From NCBI GenBank assembly GCA_015485235.1, contig WFTX01000068.1, forward strand, positions 1 through 11,572: DNA of 11,572 nucleotides, in the 5' to 3' direction. A model generated the notes under the pieces. It made no database searches. It saw only the letters and a program-made list of their open reading frames with translations, and was not told where the DNA came from. Positions 5,368-11,572 of this stretch are shown here, one piece after another. This stretch comes from Nitrospirota bacterium (lineage in GTDB: Bacteria > Nitrospirota > Thermodesulfovibrionia > Thermodesulfovibrionales > JdFR-85). The number at the start of each line of letters is the position of its first letter. Position 1 is the first letter of the stretch. A program made the translations under genes and the position numbers.

Positions 5368-8300
5368 ATGAGTCAGGGGGTATTCCAGAAAGACAGGGAA
5401 ATCGAATTTCCCCATTTCCTCCTTCTGAAGGCATCGGCAGGTTCCGGGAAGACCTATGCCCTCTCAAGGAGGTTTGTCCAGTTTCTCCTCTCCGGAAGGA
5501 TACCCGATAACGACCTCCGCCAAGTCCTGGCAATCACCTTCTCGAACAACGCTGCAAAGGAGATGAAGGAGAGGATACTCCGGTGGCTGAAGGAGACAGT
5601 CCTGGAGGAGGATACAGCAGAGGAACTCCTCGGGATCACCACCCCTCCCGGCGAGCCATCACTGGAGGGGTTGAAGAAAAGGGCCGAAGAACTCATAACC
5701 CGGATCCTCCGGAATTACACTGACCTCCAGGTAAAGACTATAGACAGTTTTCTCGCCGGCATATTCAGGGCCTCTGCCTATGACCTCGGCCTCCCCCCGG
5801 ACTTCGAGATAACACTCCAGCCCATGCCCATGATCCGGCAGGCCTTCAACCTCTTTATTATGCCCATCCGTCCGGGAAGTCCCGAGGCCGGACTGTTCGA
5901 AGGGGTGCTTGAGAGAATTCTCGAGGCGAGAGGCGGCAGGACCGCCTATATCTGGGACCCCGGAGAGTTCATTCTTGAAGAGATCACCCGTCTCCATACG
6001 AAACTGAACGCCCTCGGGCTCCCCCTCGCGCCTCCTCCCGAGGCATCGGGAATGAGAGCTCTTGAGGAGAGGGCAAGGGAGATCTTCCTTGCCATTGAAA
6101 AGATCCTGAATGACTCAGGTCTTGAGATGAACAGCCGGTCCACATTCCTGAAGCGTCTTCCCCTGATCAAGAGGGACGATTACTCATGCCTGATCGGACT
6201 TTCCACAAAGACCCCGCCTGTGAAAAAGATCAAACCCGGAGACAGCAGATCCGGAGACCATGGCCGGATCCTCTCCCTCTGGGAGGAACTGGGAGATATT
6301 GTTTCGGAATATACCTTCCATCATGCCTCCACCTTTCTGTCTCCCTATCTTGAGGTCTTCAGGAGGTTTGAGGCCCGGCTCCAGGAGTTCAAGCGTGAAC
6401 TTGGGACTGTCTTCATAGAGGACATCGCCAGCAGGATAATAACCCTCCTCGATGAGTTCCAGATACCTGACATATACTTCAGGCTTGGCGAGAGGATACA
6501 CCACTATCTGATAGACGAGTTCCAGGATACCTCTCCGGTACAGTGGCGAACGATCTATCCCCTCATAGAAAACTCCCTTTCCGAGAGGGGAAGCCTCTTT
6601 GTTGTTGGTGATACAAAGCAGGCGATATACAGGTTCAGGGAGGCAGACTACCAGATAATGAAATCCCTTGAAAAAGGACTGGAGGGCTTCCCTTCCGCTC
6701 CCTTCAGCGTGAGGGAACTCCACGAGAACTACCGGAGTGCCGGGGTGATCGTGGATTATGCAAAGAGGATATTCAGGGAGGCCGTGCCTGCTGCAGGCTA
6801 TGGAGAGGCTGCGGTGCTGAGCGGTCTTACGGATTTCGAACAATCTGCTTCTTCAGACAAGAAGGAAGAGGGCTATCTCCGGGTCTCCATTCTTGAGAAG
6901 GACGACTCCGGCACACCTGAAAAGGCCAGGCTCCTTGAGAATGTCCGGTCCCTCAGGAACCGGGGCTTCCGCTACCGGGATATCGCAATCCTGACACTCA
7001 GGAATTTCACTGTTGAGACGGTATCGTCATGGCTGAACGAGAAGGATATCCCCTTCATCTCTCACAGTTCCCTTGACATCAGAAAGCGGAAGACAACAGG
7101 TGAGCTCCTTGCCCTTCTCCGTTTTCTGGACTCCCCCATTGACGACCTCTCTTTCGGGGAGTTCCTCCTGAGCAGGACCTTTCAGAAGGCCACGGCCGGG
7201 AATCCGGCCCCGGAAGTGCTGAGGGATTTTATCCTCTCAGTAAAGGAAGACCCTCCCCTTTACCGAAGGTTCAGGGATCATTATCCCGGGCTCTGGGACC
7301 GCTTCTTCTCCAGGCTGTACCGGCTGACAGGATACCTACCACTCTATGACCTTCTTACTGACCTCTATGCAGTCTTCGGGGTCTTTGAGACCATGAAGGA
7401 TGAAGAGGCCGTCCTCGCAAGGCTTCTGGAGGTGGTAAAGGAATTTGAGGCAGCCGGTGGCGGCGGGCTGAGGGACTTTATCGTTTTCTTCAGTGAGTCT
7501 GAAGACGAGACGCTCTGGTCAGTGGAGGCCCCTTCAGGGACGGATGCCGTTAATGTAATGACGATTCACAAGGCAAAGGGGCTCGGCTTTCCTGTGGTCA
7601 TACTCCTCCTTTATGAAGAGAAGCTCAACAGGGGCTTCGGTTACATCGTGGATACAAGGGAGGATGGAGTCCATCTCCTCAGGATAAAGGGGACTATGAA
7701 AGACGTCCACCCTGAACTTCAGGAACTCTACGATACAGAGGTGAACAGGAATATCGTTGACAGCCTCAATACCCTCTATGTAGGACTCACCAGGGCAAAG
7801 ACGGAGATGCACATAATCGGGGTGCGGGAGAATAAGGAGAAAGAGAAATATCCCTTTGACATAATCAGGGAAGAGACCGCTGGAAGCCCTGCCAGTCCTA
7901 CCATGCTTGAAGACGAAACCGGGCCGGAACCCTTCCCGCTCCTGCCGGGAAAGAGGGGAATCGAGATTGCACCTTCGCCGGAGCGATCCCTCTCAATGGA
8001 GGAGAAGAAACGGGGGGAGTTCTTTCATCAGATCCTTTCAGAGATAGAGTATGCAGGTGACCTTCCTGAAAGGACGATAGAGGAGGCTGCCCGGAGGGTA
8101 CCCGGGCTTCCTGATGAGACAAGAGATGAGGCTCTCCGTATCCTCGGCCGTTTCCTCTCTTATTCGTCTGTCCGGTCCTGGTTCGAGCCACTTGAGGGGA
8201 GGGTGATTCTCAGGGAGCAGGAATTCACCGACCGCTACGGTAACATCCACCGGCCTGACCGGGTAGTGATTGATCCCGGAGGGGTCACGGTGATTGACTT

Positions 8301-8454
8301 CAAGACCGGTGATATTGGCGGCGAAAGGGAAGAAGGATACAGGAGACAGGTTGAGACCTACATGGCGATACTCCGGGATGTTTACAAAAGGCCGGTAACG
8401 GGGATAATAGCAGGTCTTGAAGGCCCGGAAATCAGGGTGGTGGGACAACGGTAA
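5368..8454 (+). CDS. addA: AddA-type helicase-nuclease (double-strand break repair)
   Basis: A complete 1028-residue UvrD/Rep-family helicase with a C-terminal nuclease. Together with AddB it would unwind and resect DNA double-strand ends for RecA-dependent repair, the role RecBCD has in other bacteria. Helicase motifs are all present: Walker A ASAGSGKT (22-29), TFSNNAAKEM (57-66), LIDEFQDTS (381-389), VVGDTKQAIYRFR (412-424), ENYRS (453-457), VMTIHKAKGL (730-739) and LYVGLTRAK (803-811). The PD-(D/E)XK nuclease shows GEFFH (883-887), RPDR (962-965), DFK (977-979) and QVETY (994-998), so it should be active. The start lacks a good Shine-Dalgarno (AGGG 12 bases upstream) and I found no confident promoter. 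The stop overlaps the next ORF as TAATG. It is somewhat shorter than Bacillus AddA. Confidence 0.95.
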   Translation: MSQGVFQKDREIEFPHFLLLKASAGSGKTYALSRRFVQFLLSGRIPDNDLRQVLAITFSNNAAKEMKERILRWLKETVLEEDTAEELLGITTPPGEPSLEGLKKRAEELITRILRNYTDLQVKTIDSFLAGIFRASAYDLGLPPDFEITLQPMPMIRQAFNLFIMPIRPGSPEAGLFEGVLERILEARGGRTAYIWDPGEFILEEITRLHTKLNALGLPLAPPPEASGMRALEERAREIFLAIEKILNDSGLEMNSRSTFLKRLPLIKRDDYSCLIGLSTKTPPVKKIKPGDSRSGDHGRILSLWEELGDIVSEYTFHHASTFLSPYLEVFRRFEARLQEFKRELGTVFIEDIASRIITLLDEFQIPDIYFRLGERIHHYLIDEFQDTSPVQWRTIYPLIENSLSERGSLFVVGDTKQAIYRFREADYQIMKSLEKGLEGFPSAPFSVRELHENYRSAGVIVDYAKRIFREAVPAAGYGEAAVLSGLTDFEQSASSDKKEEGYLRVSILEKDDSGTPEKARLLENVRSLRNRGFRYRDIAILTLRNFTVETVSSWLNEKDIPFISHSSLDIRKRKTTGELLALLRFLDSPIDDLSFGEFLLSRTFQKATAGNPAPEVLRDFILSVKEDPPLYRRFRDHYPGLWDRFFSRLYRLTGYLPLYDLLTDLYAVFGVFETMKDEEAVLARLLEVVKEFEAAGGGGLRDFIVFFSESEDETLWSVEAPSGTDAVNVMTIHKAKGLGFPVVILLLYEEKLNRGFGYIVDTREDGVHLLRIKGTMKDVHPELQELYDTEVNRNIVDSLNTLYVGLTRAKTEMHIIGVRENKEKEKYPFDIIREETAGSPASPTMLEDETGPEPFPLLPGKRGIEIAPSPERSLSMEEKKRGEFFHQILSEIEYAGDLPERTIEEAARRVPGLPDETRDEALRILGRFLSYSSVRSWFEPLEGRVILREQEFTDRYGNIHRPDRVVIDPGGVTVIDFKTGDIGGEREEGYRRQVETYMAILRDVYKRPVTGIIAGLEGPEIRVVGQR

Positions 8455-8726
8455 TGAAACACCCATGCCGGCAGGTCGGCAGAATGGATGATGAAAATAA
8501 GATGTCCAGGGTGATGCAGCAGGGGTTTCGGTCACTGACGGAGGTTTTTGACCCGTTCTATTGCTTGCTCTGCTCAATCTCTGAAACTCGGCCTCCGGCC
8601 TCAGACAGTCAGAGATTCTCCCCTCCGGGGAACACAGAACTTCGCAAAGACGGGTACCCCAAAAACCTCCGGATCCCCCCTCAACCACCGCTGCTTCACG
8701 GAACAGTAAAGGATATTTTCAGGTGA
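8454..8726 (+). CDS. 90-residue ORF bridging addA and addB (coupling or relay ORF, doubtful protein)
   Basis: This ORF starts on the last base of the addA stop (TAATG, 8452-8456) and stops on the addB start (GTGA, 8723-8726), so ribosomes could pass from addA to addB without a gap. The product starts MKHPCRQVGRMDDENK, is rich in Pro, Arg and Ser, and shows no recognisable domain. Its middle is translated from the arms of a large imperfect inverted repeat, so the peptide itself may have no function. Two readings fit: a real small gene, or an inserted repeat that remained open so that translational coupling was preserved. Confidence 0.3.
   Translation: MKHPCRQVGRMDDENKMSRVMQQGFRSLTEVFDPFYCLLCSISETRPPASDSQRFSPPGNTELRKDGYPKNLRIPPQPPLLHGTVKDIFR
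8539..8671. repeat. 133-base imperfect inverted-repeat element between addA and addB
   Basis: Outer arms CGGAGGTTTTTG (8539-8550) and CAAAAACCTCCG (8660-8671) are a perfect 12-bp inverted repeat. They continue as ACCCGT (8551-8556) with ACGGGT (8650-8655) after a 4-base bulge. Inside are AATCTCTGA (8576-8584) with TCAGAGATT (8609-8617), 9 bp perfect, and GGCC-TCC-GGCC (8590-8600). A local CCCC-TCC-GGGG hairpin (8620-8630) lies on the right side. The nested symmetry resembles a REP/MITE-type dispersed palindrome. No clear target-site duplication is visible. It could also act as an intercistronic RNA structure. Confidence 0.65.
8708..8713 (+). promoter_or_regulatory. Shine-Dalgarno site of addB
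   Basis: AAAGGA ends 9 bases before the GTG at 8723. It supports this GTG as the addB start and lies inside the end of the bridging ORF, as in translationally coupled gene pairs. Confidence 0.65.
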
Positions 8727-11572
8727 AAGTAAGGATTCCCGAAGGAACGTCTCTGATAGAGGCCGTTGGCAAGAGGCTCCTCCGAAGTGACTTGCCCCTT
8801 GAAGGGCATGTCATCGTATTCCCGGGAAGAAGGCCCGCCCACTTTCTGAGGCGGTTCCTTGCAGAAAGAAAGAACTCCGCCTTCCGCCCGCCCTCGATCT
8901 TTTCAATGGATGACTTCATCGACTGGCTCTATGAGCGTGCACTGGAGATCAGGGATACCAGACTCACCCCTCCTGATGCGATAGCAATCCTTCATGAGCT
9001 CTACCGGGAGATGAGGGACAGGGGGAGAGACCCCTTTGAGAGGCTCGACAATTTCCTCTCCCTCGGTTACAAACTCTTCAGTGACTTTGAAGAACTTATG
9101 ATAGAGAAGGTAAGCCCGGAGAGACTGAAGGAGGCAGGGAACCTCTTTCCTGATTGCTCGGCAAAGATACCTGAATTTTTCGGGATGCTCCATGAATACT
9201 ACCGGACCTTCTACGAAACCCTCAGACAGGAAGGGCTCTCAACCCGCGCAACCCGTTACAGGAGGGTTTCAGAGGAACTCCCATCCCTGGAGCCCGGCCT
9301 GAAGCAGCATCTCCTCTTTGCAGGATTCTATGCCCTTACGGCCTCGGAGAGAGATATCTTCAGCCATTTCAAAGAGGATGCAATCTTCATCTTCCAGTCA
9401 GGCCCCGGCCTTGATGAAAGGCTGAAGGAACTGGGAATGGATGCAGTGCTCTCTGAAGCTCCTCCGGCAACTCCGGTACCCCTTACGGAGAAGGTGAAGC
9501 TTTACCAGGCCCCGGACCTGCACGGAGAGATCTTCGGACTTAACACCCTTCTTTCAGAGAGCCCTCCCGAGAGAGATGATCCAACGGATACCGCCATAGT
9601 GCTTCCATCTTCAGAGAGCCTTTTCCCCCTCTACAACCAGGCCCTTCAGGGGCTTGAGGGCCCTTTCAATATCTCCATGGGCTATCCCATAGTCAGGACC
9701 CCCCTTTACGGGTTTTTCTCCTGTCTGATGGAGACGGTTCTCTCTGCTCCTGATTCAGGCCGTAGAGAGGAGCGCTTATACATACCCTCTTACCTGAAGT
9801 TCATCCTTCACCCCTATACAAAAAACATCGTCATGGACGAAGACAACACCGCCTTGGCTTCCCGTGAAGATCTTGCTGGCATCTCAAGGATGATCTTCCA
9901 CGGGATTGAATCCCTCCTCTCGCATGAAAGGACCAACCCCTTCATAAGTCTCAAAGAGATTGAAGAGAAAGATTCGTTCCTCCAGGAGACTGCGAGACTG
10001 ATAAACCGCTCCGGCCAGACAGAGAAGGAGCTCTCAGCAGAGGAGATATCCCGTTTTATCAAGGAGATCCATTCAGCCACCATAAGGAGATTCTCAGCAT
10101 TTGAAAACATCGGCGATCTTGCCCAGGCTGCCATGGAGATCATATATTTCATCTACGGAAGGTCCACCGCCCCGGCCCACCCCTACTTCTACCCCTTTGC
10201 AGAGACCTTTCTGAAGGCCCTTGATGATATGAAGTCATCCAGGCTTGGCACTTTTGACTTTGAAAGGACCTCCAGCTACTTTACATTCTTCAGACGGTAT
10301 CTCACTCTCTACAGGACACCCTTTGAGGGCACCCCCCTCTCAGGGCTCCAGGTGATGGGGCTGCTGGAGACAAGAAACCTCCGGTTCAGACGGTTGATCA
10401 TCCTGGATATGAACGAGGATCTGGTCCCCGGGACAACGAGGGAAGAGGCGATAATACCCTTCACGGCAAGGAAGTTCCTCGGTCTTCCCACATATCAGGA
10501 CAGGGAGGCACTGATCGGGTATTACCTTGAGACCCTGATGAGGGGAGCCGGGGAGGTTCACCTCTTCTTCCAGGAATCCTCCAGAAAGGAGAGGTCCCGG
10601 TATATTGAACGGATACTATGGGAGCTTCAGAAAAGGGACGGCACCGTCGAGTACAGGAACTATATCATCCCACTCCAGTACAGTCTTAACCTCATAAACA
10701 GACCGCCGGATGAGATCCCGAAGACAGGGGAAATAGTGGAGACCCTGAAACTCCTTACATTCAGCCCCACAACCCTTGACCGGTATCTCAAATGCCCTCT
10801 ACGCTTCTTTTACAGTGATATCCTCCATCTCAGGGAAAAAACCGCACCTTCTTCGGAGATTGAAAGGAAGGACCTTGGGAGTCTTGTTCACAGGATTATA
10901 GGAAGGGCTATCAGAAAGGTTCCCGGAGGGCTGTTTCAGCCCGGGAAGCCTGGAGAGGAGATAATCGAGGGGGTGATAAGGGACGAATTCAGGAAGGTCT
11001 ATGGATATCCCCCTGAAGGACGGGCCTATCTCCTTTACAGGCAGTTGAAGGGAAAGGTCTTGCAGTTCTTCGAGGAGTATCTCCCCGGCTTTGTCTCCGG
11101 GAGACGGGTTGTCCTGAAGGGGGTGGAAGAAGAATTGAAGGGCACCTTTGAAGGATTCAGTGTTTATGGCAGGATCGACCTTCACCTTGAAAAGGACGGA
11201 AGACCGGTGATCATCGACCTGAAGACTTCGTCCACTGACAATCACCTGAGGATCAGGCTCCGTGACCTCTCCATATCAGAGCCGGAGACCTGGGCCGAAT
11301 GTATAGGGTCCCTCCAGATCCCTCTCTACATGTTCCTTTATTCCATGAAATACGGGATGCAGGAGGAGATGGATGCCTTCTATCTCCTCCTGGGAAGGAG
11401 GAGCCTTACCTCAGATGAGGAGGTCCGCCCCTTCAGGGATGCTGACCCCGGCTCCGGGCTTGAGACAATCAGGGCCCTCCTGAAGAGCCTTTTTGAGGAG
11501 ATAACAGACCCTTCAACACCCTTCCGCCCCCCGCAGAACCTGAAGAATGCCTGCCCGGACTGTACCTACCAG
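8723..11572 (+). CDS. addB: AddB-type helicase-nuclease subunit (C-terminus cut by window edge)
   Basis: 950 codons are visible and the frame is open at the right edge. The product is the partner of AddA. Near the N-terminus, where some AddB proteins have a Walker A loop, this one reads VFPGRRPAHF (32-41) with no GKT, so it is probably an inactive, RecC-like helicase scaffold and AddA is the motor. The C-terminal nuclease is well preserved: GRID (816-819), DLK (832-834) and QIPLY (865-869). The AddB iron-sulfur cysteines are recognisable: Cys691 in YLKCPLRFFY, and Cys944 and Cys947 in ACPDCTYQ; the fourth should lie just past the edge. The start is GTG because it has a Shine-Dalgarno site and no in-frame ATG was seen in the upstream codons I read (back to about 8636). 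Gene order addA-addB is the reverse of Bacillus. Confidence 0.9.
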   Translation, partial: MKVRIPEGTSLIEAVGKRLLRSDLPLEGHVIVFPGRRPAHFLRRFLAERKNSAFRPPSIFSMDDFIDWLYERALEIRDTRLTPPDAIAILHELYREMRDRGRDPFERLDNFLSLGYKLFSDFEELMIEKVSPERLKEAGNLFPDCSAKIPEFFGMLHEYYRTFYETLRQEGLSTRATRYRRVSEELPSLEPGLKQHLLFAGFYALTASERDIFSHFKEDAIFIFQSGPGLDERLKELGMDAVLSEAPPATPVPLTEKVKLYQAPDLHGEIFGLNTLLSESPPERDDPTDTAIVLPSSESLFPLYNQALQGLEGPFNISMGYPIVRTPLYGFFSCLMETVLSAPDSGRREERLYIPSYLKFILHPYTKNIVMDEDNTALASREDLAGISRMIFHGIESLLSHERTNPFISLKEIEEKDSFLQETARLINRSGQTEKELSAEEISRFIKEIHSATIRRFSAFENIGDLAQAAMEIIYFIYGRSTAPAHPYFYPFAETFLKALDDMKSSRLGTFDFERTSSYFTFFRRYLTLYRTPFEGTPLSGLQVMGLLETRNLRFRRLIILDMNEDLVPGTTREEAIIPFTARKFLGLPTYQDREALIGYYLETLMRGAGEVHLFFQESSRKERSRYIERILWELQKRDGTVEYRNYIIPLQYSLNLINRPPDEIPKTGEIVETLKLLTFSPTTLDRYLKCPLRFFYSDILHLREKTAPSSEIERKDLGSLVHRIIGRAIRKVPGGLFQPGKPGEEIIEGVIRDEFRKVYGYPPEGRAYLLYRQLKGKVLQFFEEYLPGFVSGRRVVLKGVEEELKGTFEGFSVYGRIDLHLEKDGRPVIIDLKTSSTDNHLRIRLRDLSISEPETWAECIGSLQIPLYMFLYSMKYGMQEEMDAFYLLLGRRSLTSDEEVRPFRDADPGSGLETIRALLKSLFEEITDPSTPFRPPQNLKNACPDCTYQ

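Noticed and set aside
8038..8688. 216-residue minus-strand ORF
   Set aside because: It is antisense to the addA nuclease domain and the palindromic element, with no recognisable domain.
788..11572. A phage-defence island formed by dGTPase, AMP nucleosidase and AddAB
   Set aside because: Nucleotide-depleting enzymes and AddAB can affect phages, but these genes are in separate transcription units, two of them on the opposite strand, and each has an ordinary housekeeping role. Nothing in the sequence links them.

Overview
The window looks like a stretch of chromosome from a Gram-negative, probably anaerobic bacterium. Moderate-to-high GC, frequent AGG (Arg) and ATA (Ile) codons, a near-consensus sigma-54 promoter, a secreted CAP-domain protein with Kre9-type repeats, a short-form AMP nucleosidase and an iron-sulfur AddB would all fit Nitrospirota or deltaproteobacterial lineages. 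This placement is inference; no marker gene here settles it. No phage, transposase, CRISPR or rRNA sequence is visible.

Left part (1-1825): the 5' part of an alanine dehydrogenase gene runs off the left edge on the minus strand. It diverges from a strong promoter that drives tRNA-Leu(GAG). Only 9 bases after the encoded CCA of the tRNA, a dGTPase-like HD hydrolase gene (dgt) begins without a Shine-Dalgarno sequence, so it is probably read from the tRNA promoter. Two hairpins lie between the divergent promoters.

Middle part (1826-5367): about 600 bases with no convincing gene hold a perfect 9-bp hairpin and a 19-bp imperfect direct repeat. A 52-codon orphan ORF follows and converges, with overlapping stop codons, on a secreted CAP/SCP-domain protein gene (minus strand). 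That gene has a sigma-54 (-24/-12) promoter with exact spacing, which fixes its true start. Upstream of it, also on the minus strand, is a short AMP nucleosidase gene with its own sigma-70-type promoter. The amn-addA gap carries a degenerate 8-bp tandem array of ACGCTTNT-like units.

Right part (5368-11572): an addA-addB operon encodes the helicase-nuclease that processes double-strand breaks. AddA is complete (1028 residues, all UvrD-type helicase motifs and a C-terminal PD-(D/E)XK nuclease). AddB (950 codons visible) is cut by the right edge between the third and fourth cysteines expected for its 4Fe-4S cluster. A 268-base gap between them contains a roughly 133-base imperfect inverted repeat, yet a 90-codon ORF bridges it exactly, starting on the addA stop (TAATG) and ending on the addB start (GTGA).

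Functionally the window mixes nucleotide turnover (dGTPase, AMP nucleosidase), amino-acid catabolism, recombination repair and one exported protein. These look like independent transcription units. The most unusual elements are the inter-add relay ORF and palindromic element, the leaderless-looking tRNA-dgt junction, the 8-bp array and the sigma-54 promoter of the CAP gene.
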